Below are positions 19,805-28,990 of a stretch of DNA of 64,000 nt, piece by piece (position 1 is the first letter of the stretch; each line of letters starts with the position of its first letter). The translations under genes were made by a program, and so were the position numbers. The DNA lies in NCBI GenBank assembly GCA_963575745.1, contig CAUYUJ010015704.1, positions 661,340 to 725,339 of the forward strand, read 5' to 3'. Origin of the DNA: Prorocentrum cordatum (lineage: Eukaryota > Sar > Dinophyceae > Prorocentrales > Prorocentraceae). Under the pieces are notes generated by a model that saw nothing but the letters and a program-made list of their open reading frames with translations, searched no databases and was not told the DNA's origin.

Positions 19805-20284
19805 GCCTCGCACCCGTCCGACCCCTCGCTCTCCCCCCCTCCAGTTCCCCCTCTTCCACGCCCTCCCCAATGTTCTCCTCCTCCTGATCCTCCGCCTCCT
19901 CCTGCTCCTCCCTCCCTCCTGCATCTCTTCCTGCTCCTCCTCCCTCTGTTCCTCCTCCGCCTCCTATCTTATCATCCTGCCCCTGCTCCGCTCGAGTGCC
20001 CGGTAGGCTCCGAGAGGGTCTCGCGAAGCTGATGGGCCTGCAGTTTGGGCCTTTGCGCTCCCACGGCTGTAGAGATATGTGAAGGGGGGAAGCGGATTGG
20101 GGAATGAGGGCCACTTCGGAGGCCCATTGGACGACCCATGATGGGGGCACGGAGAGAAAACCGTCGAGTGGAGTGCGAAATCGTAGCTGAAGGGCCTGGA
20201 TTAACGCTGAAACCTAAGAAAAGAGCGAGCAACTCGAAAAATCATAGGTTTGGCCCTCGGAGGGCTCGCTTCGAGCAATACTGG
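19805..20284. other. Noncoding, CTCC-rich then unique
   Basis: A pyrimidine-rich CCTCC tract at about 19,830-19,970 follows the stop codon. The rest shows no supported gene. Confidence 0.55.
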
Positions 20285-20465
20285 ACCGATGGGAGGCCGA
20301 TGGAAGGCGATGGACGGCGATGGAATCGGCGATGGAATCGGCGATGGATCGGCGATGGAACCAGGCCACCATCTGCGATAGGGATGCTCTGAATCGACCC
20401 GTTCCATCGATGGAATCGGCCATCGATGGAAGGAGACGGAAGGCGATGGAAGGAAGGCGATGGAA
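20285..20465 (+). repeat. GATGGAATCGGC short tandem/dispersed repeats
   Basis: At least ten copies of GGCGATGGA or GATGGAATCGGC lie here, some inverted. Related GATGGAACG/GTTCCATCG sequence occurs at 14,870-14,915 and 25,200-25,250, all inside the transposon. Confidence 0.75.
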
Positions 20466-20854
20466 CCCCTATTTCTGCTGTCGGGATGCTGTTTGAAGGG
20501 TTTCAGCGATCTTGCGCTGAGATTTTCGATAGCCCATCTGCTTCTACATGCTGTTAGGCGTCTCTTGCTTGACCTGAAGCACCCGGTCTCGCTCTCTGTC
20601 CTGTTCCCGCGCTCCCAGCCCCAAACCTTCTGACGTTGCTCGGCTACGCCCCATTCAATTTGTCTTTGTGCCACGAATAGCACTGCCGGGCAGAGTTGCT
20701 ATGCGGCTCCCCTAGGGGTGGGGGTGCGATAGCACACAGAGAGATATGATGTCCAAAATGGAACACAATCGCAAACTGCACGCCCCGTGCGACGTCAACC
20801 CTCCACGCTTTGGCCCCCGCCATCCTTCACAGGAGGCACGAATGCAGCGTTCTC

Positions 20855-21045
20855 TGGATTGTTTAATAATCACCCCCGCCCCCGTGGAGGCCTCAAGGGG
20901 GTTGGGCGCGCGCCGTCGGAAGAGGTGGAGGAGGGGTTGGGGGAGGAGGGGTGGAGGAGGGGGAGTGGGAGGAGGAAGGAGGAGGGAGGAGGGGCGGGGG
21001 GAGGATGGAGGAGCTCCGTCGGAAGGCTAATCACGACCCCTCGAG
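20855..21045 (+). repeat. Short element, right member of an inverted pair inside the 13.3-kb transposon
   Basis: It reads GGATTGTTTAATAATCACCC and later GGGTTGGGCGCGCGCCGTCG. Both are reverse complements of sequence at 15,000-15,215. It ends in CCGTCGGAAGGCTAATCACG just before the transposase-like gene. Confidence 0.7.
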
Positions 21046-21078
21046 AAATATGTCACCCAGAGTACAATCAGTAAGAAC

Positions 21079-23480
21079 GTGGCGGGGCAGGAGGCGGAAG
21101 TTCTTGAACATTGTGTCGCGAGCGTCCAATCGTCATCGCATCAACCCGTAAACGCGCAGCCATCGGGCCCGACCGCGCAACCATACTCGGTTTTTTGTCT
21201 AATGAACGAGGAAGATGAATCTCAGCGGGCGCGATGGCGAGAGGGCGGACACAATTTGTTGCGACATTTGCTTTCGTTGAAAGCCCAAGGTAAAATCGCT
21301 GCAGCAGACCTGCGCATCGCTGCTCATATTGCAAATGAAGCTGGGTGCATCGGCGCTGAGTTTTCCAGATTCGGCATGCCGCCAGGGCGGCAGACAGGAA
21401 AATACCAACAAAAGCTTAACGGTGCACTACCCGGTCCAGGGCCCGTGGTGTGGGGCAGGATCCCGACGATGCTCAGAAGTACCAGCGCGCGTTCAAAAAC
21501 ATATGTGCCTTTTGCTGCCGTTTGGGAGTTGATGCACGATGACATTCAACGTGGCCCTGATATGTTGGATGCCCCGTCGAGTATGTCTTGGCCGCGGGTT
21601 TACCATGAGCACTCTGTGACGTTGGACTGCAGGGCAAAAAATGAAAGGGACCCCATCCCCATAGCGTTTTACATCGATGGTGTAGCCTATACCTCGCATA
21701 TCGCAGGTCGTTCCGACTCGATCGAAGGTTGTTGGATCATCAATCTCGCCAATGAGAAGAGGTATTGGTTTGGGGGGCTCAGAACTAACGACTGCTGTAG
21801 ATGCGGATGCAGGGGGTGGGACAGCTACTTTCCAATGATGAGTTGCGTGGGGTGGGTATTAGAACAGCTAGCTAAAGGGAAACGGTTCAACAGACTGTGG
21901 GATGGTTCAGAATATGAGCCTTGGGACCCATTGACACATTTGAGACGTGAGCGGGGTGGTGACCTAGGGTTTAGGTGTGCGTGCATCTGGATTAAAGCGG
22001 ATCTTGCGGAGAATTCGCATACGTTGGGCTTTCCTAGCGTCAACAGTTCAATGAATGTGTGTCCATTCTGTAGGTGCACTAGTAGCGATTGTCACGCAAG
22101 ATACGCCAACGCAAGATTGGACAGCATCCCGTGGGCGAGAAAAACAAAAGACAGCTACGACAGGCAGTGCTCTCAGTGTAGCAAGGTTCGTGTCATTCAG
22201 ACTTGTGAGCAACAGGCCGCCGTGATGAAGCAGGGGCGCTTGACCCCAATGGAAGGTAAAGGTTATGGGGGGGGAGAACTCTGCTGGCCGACGTGCCTGC
22301 CCTGCAACTTCTCGCAGGGGATCGGCTGGAACCGTTCGACGGTTTCAGAGACCCTGCAGATTTCGAGCGAAAGCAACCTCCATTTCAGTGCTTGTTTTGG
22401 CGGGAGTCTCTGAGTGCAGATCGGAAGCTCGAAGATTCGATTGTCCACAGACGCCCTCTCTTTGATGATGAAATTGGCACGTCCGTCGAACACTTGGCCG
22501 TAGACGTTCTGCATTCATTATACTTTGGCCCAGTGCAACGAGTCTCGTCTGCAATCTTTTGGAGGCTGGCGCTGGCGAGCCCTTGGAGGGTACGAGCGTC
22601 CACCGCTGACCAACGCGTAGAAATCTGTATCAAGCAGCTGCGTCAAGACCTGATCCAGTGGCAACATAATCAGAAAAATCCTACTTCGGATCGCATCAAT
22701 GACTGGACTCGGAGCATGATGGGGGACATCAAAGGGGCAGTTAATTCGCGGGAGCTCTGTCACGATGGTGGTGGGCTGAAACTGAAAGCAGCGGAATCTG
22801 GAATCGTGCTTTTGTGGGCGGTGTCCCTATTGATTCGGTTCTCTGAGCACATACCGTTTGCCGAGGATCTAATGAAAGCGGGCGAGGCGCTGCTTCGCTA
22901 CGCGGATGTTATCAGGGCTTGTCCTCGTGTCCCTGCTGCCGCTCGGTGTGAGGAATTGCTCGCCATGTGACGTCGTGCAACGTCTACAGCCAGGCTGCCA
23001 AAGTGTCCCCCGCACCAAAGTACCATTTCTTTTACGAGATGGCCGTGGGGATCGAACTGCGTCGGGGCGGGCTGCAATAATATTGCTTTGCGATTTCGGC
23101 GTCAACCCGGTAAGGCTAGAGCATCGACGCGAGTTTTAAAATGGCAGGCACTGATGGCGAGGATAGGCAAGCTCACACCATGGGGAATCGCGTCAAAACC
23201 ATATTGTTGCAGCTCGCCCCAGAGGATTCCATTTTTGGGGAACCCATTTTTCTACGCGTGTTGGAGGGGCGAAGGGCTGAACCATGTTCTCAGAACCTTG
23301 GCAGCATCGTCGCATCGGATCACCTTTTACTTGCGCATCCATGCATCATTCAATCTCATCGGAAGCATGGGGCTCAATTCTTACATACATGGTCATTCTG
23401 ATGATATACATTTACTTGCCATAGAAGATGGCGGCCTTGAACAATCCATGGGCGTCGAGGCTGCCTGGGTGGATTCCTGA
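21079..23480 (+). pseudogene. Decayed transposase-like protein of the 13.3-kb element
   Basis: The frame 21,079-22,360 contains AFYIDGVAYTSHIAGRSDS, RYWFGGLRTNDCCRCGCRGW and DLGFRCACIWIKADLAENSH, then TLGFPSVNSSMNVCPFC. After a frameshift near 22,290-22,320 the next frame continues with GDRLEPFDGFRDPADFERKQ and DDEIGTSVEHLAVDVLHSLY to 22,970. A third frame has KVSPAPKYHFFYEMAVGIEL, and then GNPFFYACWRGEGLNHVL with a histidine-containing ITFYLRIHASFN. An Asp in a DG pair, a second Asp before a CPxC, and a C-terminal GNP..Y....E.LN segment recall transposases of the CACTA/Plavaka type and a large dinoflagellate protein family. At least three frame changes make this copy inactive. The DDE reading is inference from spacing and position in a TIR element. 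Confidence 0.5.
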
Positions 23481-23485
23481 TGTCG

Positions 23486-24151
23486 CGGAGGGGGAGCTTG
23501 TGCGGCGTGGCTCGTGGCAAAAAGTTGTTCCCGTTACCGCCCTCATGGCAATCGCGAATGAGATTTCATTCCTGTGGACAGTGCCCGCGAGGACTCATTA
23601 TGTCTTCTATTCGCCGGGCATGCGGAGGCGTGCCGCTTCGCTCGGGGGAGAGGTCACGGCACTTCCAGCGTTGAGTATGCCATCGAATTCGATCAGGACG
23701 TTACGCGTTTGCCAGGTATGATGTGGGCATTGTGGTGCGTCATGAGGCTCAAAGAGGGAGCCTTGCTGTGGTGCAGTCCCGAATGCAGGACGTGGCTATC
23801 ATTCCTGTCACGTGCAACATACCTACGGACAGAGGACAATGGGTGGTATGGTGCGGCAACCAATGCATCCAATGTGAAAACTGCGACAGATGCAACTCAC
23901 TGTGCTACCGTAATGCCGCTGCCTCAGGTTTGTGTTTCTTGGGGGATGTTGCCGCGGGGCTCGGTGCACGAGGTTTTAAAGCTAAAGCAAACCCTGGGGA
24001 ACTCTGCAGTGACCTGGGGTGCCTTCCTGGGGCATCTAGTGTTGTTCGTTGTTTTCGGTTTGGGGGGCAATCCTTGCACATCTCGGTGCGCCCCTCGTTC
24101 GACCCAGGTATCGCTGCCAATCGGAAGGTGATCGGATCTCAGGTCTACTGA
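23486..24151 (+). pseudogene. Possible methyltransferase-like relic in the 13.3-kb element
   Basis: The frame 23,574-24,131 contains GTSSVEYAIEFDQDVTRLPG followed by WALWCVMRLKEGALLWCSPE and CRTWLSFLSRATYLRTEDNG. This matches in outline a dinoflagellate repeat-associated family that I recall having an E/D-rich SAM-pocket strand (here AIEFD) followed by a G-PC-S motif (here CSPEC). On that reading it would be a degraded class-I, DNA-cytosine-like methyltransferase domain. The catalytic Pro-Cys pair is not intact here (SPEC). Frames shift at both ends, and a second frame (23,723-24,151) overlaps. I cannot exclude that the similarity is coincidental. Confidence 0.3.
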
Positions 24152-25560
24152 TATCGGTCGGGGTCGATCGCCGAAGGCACCGCCGACTCCGATGTTCAGA
24201 TTGGTTCTTGAATGAGCGTGTGGCTTAGGTCGTGGCTCATACATCGGGCGCACTTTCGGGGCGTGCATTGGGCGATCGGGCAACCGCTGTGCTCGCTACT
24301 ATACAAATTTGGCCCCGTGCGCTCGACAATTCGAATGACAGGCGCAGTGAGATACACGACTTCGCTATCAGCGTTTGGCGGTGCCTCCCAGAAGACCCTA
24401 GAGATATATTGCACAGTTCCAGAGGACGGTGGATCACCCAAACCATACACGCATCAAGTCTGATGACCCCTCCCCTAAACACACTAACTAGAAAAACGAG
24501 CAAAGAGGCAGCGCCCACGATAAATGTTTGTCCTTCGGGGGGGGGGGGGGGGGGGGGGGGGGCTCGGATCAGGGGTGCAATGAGTGAATGGGCAATGGGT
24601 CCCTCAGTAGAGTCAATCCGCACGCGTCGGTGGCAATGGACAAGGGTGTCTCCATGAGCGCAACATGTTTGATATGGGGTCTCGCCAAGCTTCGTGGGAA
24701 CACACCATCATCAAGCCTTCCATCGGCCGTGAGACCTTGGATTCCAGATCCAGCGAACCTGGGTGCAGCGCCACCTCCGCATCTGCCCCCCAGGAAATCA
24801 TGGAGGAACACATCGCCAGGACAATCAGGGGCGGCAGGGCCAGGCTCCGAGCTGATTCGATGAAGGCGCAGCCGCTCTATGAGGTGACAGCGGATGGATT
24901 TGTCGTTGGCAGGCGGCGCGAAATGCGTGCGAGTCAGCGGTATCCGCCCGAGCTTGCAGAGGCGATTGCGAATGTAGCGACCGCGCTCCAATCCATTGTA
25001 GTTGAGGACTCTTCGCAGGCTGTTTGAGGCCAGGTGTCAGTTCGAAAAAGTGGGGGGGAAAGGGTTTTGAACCAGGTGCCTGGTATGATCTTCCTGGGGC
25101 GGCGTTGTTTTCGTTTCCTTTGGTTGCCGTTCCAATGTCTTGCGTGAGATCTCGGCGGAGCGCTGCTGACTGAAGACGTGAGGATGCGTTTCGTGCAAGG
25201 GGGAGCATCGAGTTCCATCGCATGCCATCGCCGCGCGAAGGCAATGGAATTGAGTTCAATCGAGTCGAACGCATTGTCATGCTATGAACGCTTTTGGCTT
25301 CAGTTCCTCTTGACAATATGAAGCGGTCTTTTTCGCCACCCCCTGCCGCGGGCAATGGGCAGGACAGGCAGCCAACAACTCCTGTTGGAACCAAGAGGCC
25401 TCGTGGAAAATTTCGCGTCAACCCACCTTCCACTGCAGACCTTGACCATGCACCTACGGGCGTCACATACTGATGGAGTAGGTTGCATGGCCAAGGTCTG
25501 CTGGGGAAGGTCGGTGGACGCGACATCTCCACATCAGTTGCACGTGAGAAGGTAAACATT
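24152..25560. other. Right interior of the 13.3-kb element, no confident gene
   Basis: A poly-G run of about 22 bp lies at 24,540-24,562. An ORF at 24,665-25,027 (+, 120 aa) has a protein-like tail, VTADGFVVGRRREMRASQRY and then PPELAEAIANVATALQS, and could be a last exon. Its N-terminal part looks random. Nothing else is supported. Confidence 0.4.
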
Positions 25561-25564
25561 GCGT

Positions 25565-25650
25565 CGCCTAAAGTCGAGGCCTGGCGGCCAACTCCGCTTA
25601 ACCAATAACGTAACTAAATCGAGGCCTGGCGGCCAATTCCGCGACGCCAT
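25565..25650 (+). repeat. Two direct copies of a TCGAGGCCTGGCGGCCAA motif
   Basis: TCGAGGCCTGGCGGCCAA followed by [CT]TCCGC occurs twice about 48 bp apart, separated by TTAACCAATAACGTAAC. The core GGCCTGGCGGCC is partly palindromic. Confidence 0.8.
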
Positions 25651-25674
25651 TAAAAGTACAGTGAACTGATGGCT

Positions 25675-25880
25675 TTGAATGAGGAGCTGAAGGGGGAGGA
25701 GGCGGAGGAGGAGGAGGAGGAGGAGGCGGAGGTAGGAGGGGTAGAACGAAGGAGGGCGAGGAGGAGGACGAGGAGGAGGGGGAAGAGGAGGAGGGGAGAA
25801 GAGGCGGGAGGCCGAGGAAGAGGTCGCGGAGGAGCTAAAGGCAGGAGGAGGAGGAGGAAGGAAGAGGACAACAAGCAGGG
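25675..25880 (+). repeat. GGA/GAG purine-rich microsatellite
   Basis: About 200 bp of GAG/GGA triplets. All overlapping ORFs are low complexity. Confidence 0.9.
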
Positions 25881-26249
25881 GATTCGGCGAGCAACCTGGC
25901 AAGAGGGGATTTCATATTGATGCACCCGGTGCTGCAAGACATTCCCCAGGGATGTGCCAGGTGCGCCAGAGACCTCGCCAGACGGTCCCCACGGCCGCGG
26001 CGAACGCCCGCTGGAATGGCGACAGCCGCGTCCACGAGGGAAACTTTGGGAAAGTTGGAATGGCGAAAGCCCTATGACTCTACGAATGCCACAACACAAG
26101 TTGTAAACCAGCACGCGTTGCGCAACCTATGGCCGCAACCTGTGCGTAACCTATGGGCCGCGCGCCGCGTGAACCCAGCCATGCAACCACAAGGTATACA
26201 ACGAATCAGAGTCAAAACCACACAGGAAGTCAACAAGCAAAGCTGATAT

Positions 26250-26745
26250 TCTTCACGTTTCGCGCATCCCCACCAGCCCATCCAGAAACGGTGCTTGGGA
26301 AGGAGGAGGCAAAGGAGGAACAAGAGGAGGAAGAGAGGGCTGGCGGAATCGCCAGAGGCCTCTCGAACTCTCTTGGGATGCATTTTGGGAGCTGGTTGGA
26401 AGATTACTGGAGCGTCTTGGGGGCCTCTCGGCGGTCTCTGGGGGCGCCTTGGAGAGGCATGCGCGGGCAGGTTGCGCCCCGCCCGCCCGCCCGCAGGGCG
26501 AAAGAGGAGGGTCTAATACAGAGTTGGCGCCATCTTGGAGGACATCGATCAAAGAAGGGGGTTGTGTCAAATATGTGGGGGTGTTGAATTTCAGCCTTCC
26601 CAGGAGCCGAACATGCGCCCTCTGACACCTCGCGGGGCGCCCAGCCCACGCGGGGGGGAGCGGGGCAAACACCTCCCCGAAGGAGAAGAAAAGGGTTGGA
26701 AGAGAAATCTCGTTAGACCACCTACGTTTAAATAGCTGGTGATCT
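26250..26745 (+). mobile_element. Short repeat family, copy B, nested in the 13.3-kb element
   Basis: The left end is CGCATCCCCACCAGCCCATC. The interior has GGCCTCTCGG-like repeats, CATCTTGGAGGACATCGATC and AAAGAAGGGGG. The right part has CAAACACCTCCCCGAAGG and ends ACCACCTACGTTTAAATAGC followed by TGGTGAT. It is a decayed copy of the same family as 47,733-48,325. Confidence 0.75.
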
Positions 26746-26794
26746 TAAGAATAAGTAAGTTTTATGATTCAAATACAAAGCGAATATACGATAA

Positions 26795-27000
26795 CACCTG
26801 GATCTAGGATCTAAAAATCCGATCCCAAATCTGCAGGATCCGATCCTGCGTCTTGGATCTGAAAATCCGATCCCACATCATGCAAAATCCGATCCAGGAT
26901 CGAGGATTTGAAAAGCCGATCCCAAATCCCTTGGATCCGATCCTGCGTCTTGGGTCTGAAAATCCGATCCCAAAGCCTTTGGATCCGACCCTGGGCCCTT
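26795..27000 (-). repeat. Right subterminal repeats of the 13.3-kb element
   Basis: Several copies of GGATCTGAAAATCCGATCCC and inverted or variant forms fill this interval, mirroring 13,737-13,970. Confidence 0.88.
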
Positions 27001-27033
27001 GGATCGAAAAACAAGATCCTGAGGACCTCTGGG
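27001..27033 (-). repeat. Right terminal inverted repeat (33 bp)
   Basis: It ends GATCCTGAGGACCTCTGGG and is the exact reverse complement of 13,704-13,736. The flanking AG at 27,034-27,035 duplicates 13,702-13,703. Confidence 0.95.
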
Positions 27034-27608
27034 AGGCCACGCCGCCCATCAAGGAATCCAGGATGATCGTGAGCATGGCTGCCACGAAGACCAATGCCAA
27101 GGGGCAGCGCGACTGGTTGATCGGCCTCCACGACATCCGAGTGGCATTCTTCCACGCCGCTGGGTCGGGGAGGGTGGTGATCATTCCGCCTCGTGGTCTG
27201 GCGCCTCCTGGCGTGGGCTGGCGAGCTCTGGAGGCCATGCATGGGACGCGCGAGGCCAGCAAGTGCTGGGGCAACGAGGTCACCGACACTATGAAACTCG
27301 AGGGCGCCAGGCAGGTCGTAGTGGTGCCCATGATGTTCGTCTCCGACAGCTTCGGGTGCGCCACGTGCTGCCACGGCGACGACTTCCTGACGGCAGGCGC
27401 GGCTTCCGCCCTCGACGAGATTGACCGGGTGCTGACGAAGAACTTCGATGCGGAGATTTTGCCTCGGATCGGACCGCCGGCGCACGGCGGCGAGTTAGTT
27501 GAAGGGCAGCACCTGGGAAGGGCGATCCGCTGGACACCCGGGGGTTTCGAATGGGAGACCAATCCCAAGCATAAGGGGGGATCTCCTGAGCCTGGCAGGG
27601 CTCAGTAA
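27034..27608 (+). pseudogene. pol: copia Pol, reverse transcriptase region
   Basis: This is the RNA-dependent DNA polymerase domain, continuing the pol frame cut at 13,703. It opens with ATPPIKESRMIVSMAATKTN. The first catalytic Asp block is GLHDIRVAFFHA, equivalent to the DV..AFL motif of other copia RTs. It is followed by WRALEAMHGTREASKCWGNE, the equivalent of the ALYGLKQ...W region, and by the catalytic pair in CCHGDDFL at about 27,363-27,386. The domain is shorter than typical, and the region between IIPPRGLAPPG and WRALE is abbreviated. A G-run near 27,578 shifts the frame just before the SLAGLSKDSKGAPTP segment, which belongs to the next piece. Confidence 0.9.
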
Positions 27609-28357
27609 GGACTCGAAGGGCGCACCGACGCCGTCGTCTAAGTCGACCGCGGCCGGCAGGCGCGACAGGGGCGACGACGTGGAGGGCGAGGCCGCGACGA
27701 GCTTCAAGCAGGCCGCCGGCACCGCGCTGCACCTGCCCATCGACCGCCCAACCATCCAGTTCGCTACGTCGCAGGTGATGGCCGGGATGAGCATGCCGAA
27801 GGTGTTGCACGGCTTGCAGCTGAAGCGCGTGACGCGCTACGTGCTCAAGCACCCGACGGAGGCGTGGCTTTTCAGGTGCCAGAAGGAGCCCGGCGGTCTG
27901 CCCGTCTACACGGACACGGACTGGGCAGCCGACGAGCTGAAATGGAAGTCAACCTCGTGCACGGTGGAGCGGTACGGGGACCACATGCTGGATTGCAGCG
28001 TGGCCAAGCAGGCGACGATCGCGCTGTCAAGCGTCGAGGCCGAGTTCTACGGCATCGCGCGCGCGGTGGCGAATTGGGAAGCAGACGAGCCAGATCCTAT
28101 GCCAGATGGGCCTTGCGAGCGATCTGACCGTAGCGTCAGACAGCTCGGCCGCGCGAGGCATGCGCGGCCGGGCGGGTTCCGGCAAGGTCCGGCATTTGGC
28201 GATAAAGGAGCTGTGGGTGCAGGAAGCGCTGAGGAACAAGGAGTTCGAGCTCGCGATCGCGGACGCGCTCCTGAATTGGGCCGACATCGGCATGAAGGCG
28301 CATGCAGCGGAGAGGCCGGACTCCCTAGTCAGGCAACTTCCGCTTCGCCGCCTGTGA
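27600..28357 (+). pseudogene. pol: copia Pol, connection and RNase H region
   Basis: RNase H degrades the RNA strand of the hybrid during reverse transcription. After the frameshift near 27,578 the frame reads SLAGLSKDSKGAPTPSSKST, then the connection helix HGLQLKRVTRYVLKHPTEAW. The RNase H motifs follow: VYTDTDWAAD (first Asp, about 27,904), STSCTVERYGDHM, and QATIALSSVEAEFYGIARAV (Glu, near 28,040). A second frameshift near 28,090-28,105 precedes ASDSSAARGMRGRAGSGKVR (third Asp) and ELWVQEALRNKEFELAIADA, ending RQLPLRRL and TGA at 28,355. The domain order and catalytic residues are complete, but two frameshifts make this copy inactive. Confidence 0.88.
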
Positions 28358-28990
28358 GAGGGGCTGGCGGCGGCGATTGTACATGCACTTTGCGCGCGTT
28401 AAGCCCATGCCCGCCTAAGACACCGTAGGTGTGGAGAAGGCGCGCGCCGGCTGCATGCCACCCTGGCCTTCGTGGCCGTGGAGGGGATCACGCACTCCGT
28501 CCGCACCGCGTCCGGAAGACAATGAGTTTGATGCGACGGTCGCGGGTGGCACCGCACGGCATCTGGACAGCGACACTTCTGATGCGATGGCTGCGGGTAG
28601 CACCGCGCCAGCGCAGGCGATCCAGGAGGGCGCGGGCAGCGCCGCCCGTGATCGCGAGGCTCACGCCGAGGAATGCCCTGGGGCGACCTTCCGTGCCAGG
28701 TTGGGCCCAAGGCGGCGGCCAAGAGGGTCGCTGTGACCGGGTGGTCGCGGGCAGCTCCGCACCGCTGAACTTCGCCGCGCGCGCCGGCAGGCGGCGAGAC
28801 GTGAGCCCGGTCGGGCCGAGGAGCCCAGCCCGACCAGGCGGGAGTGATCCTGAACGACTGGTGAGAGTAGGGACAGACCCTCGGACGAGGGGAGGAGGCG
28901 ACTGCCGTAGCTTTGGCATCGCCTGGCTGCTTTCTTGCATGTGACGCCCCCTGTCGCTTGGCCCAAGATGGGCCGGCAGCCATGGAGGGG
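28358..28990 (+). other. copia 3' untranslated region with polypurine tract
   Basis: No ORF is supported. The GCGGGTAGCACCGC-type motif recurs at about 28,545, 28,590, 28,633 and 28,748. The interval ends in a short polypurine tract, GGAGGGG (28,984-28,990), directly abutting the LTR, the expected plus-strand primer. Confidence 0.7.

Larger units (their letters stand above)
13704..27033 (+). mobile_element. 13.3-kb TIR DNA transposon inserted in copia pol; EnSpm/CACTA-like architecture, unclassified
   Basis: The ends are perfect 33-bp inverted repeats starting CCCAGAGGTCCTCAGGATCT. The dinucleotide AG flanks both sides (13,702-13,703 and 27,034-27,035). Removing the element plus one AG joins CAG to GCC and restores the copia pol frame to WEDVTQATPPIKES. 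About 200-270 bp at each end is filled with GGATCTGAAAATCCGATCC-like repeats in both orientations. The interior holds several protein-like exons, a decayed transposase-like gene and a possible methyltransferase-like relic. Long TIR-proximal repeats, a short target duplication and a large multi-gene interior recall EnSpm/CACTA elements, but the termini are not CACTA. Assignment to a superfamily is inference. Confidence 0.85.

Noticed and set aside
13704-27033. The 13.3-kb insertion as a giant spliced intron (introner)
   Set aside because: The in-frame removal is suggestive, but the left boundary CAG|CCCAGAGG has no GT, GC or GA donor, and the element has its own TIRs and genes. A transposon insertion explains it better.
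26804-27485. Minus-strand ORFs of 224 and 254 codons over the right TIR
   Set aside because: They run antisense through the subterminal repeats and RT; the plus strand has the catalytic RT motifs.
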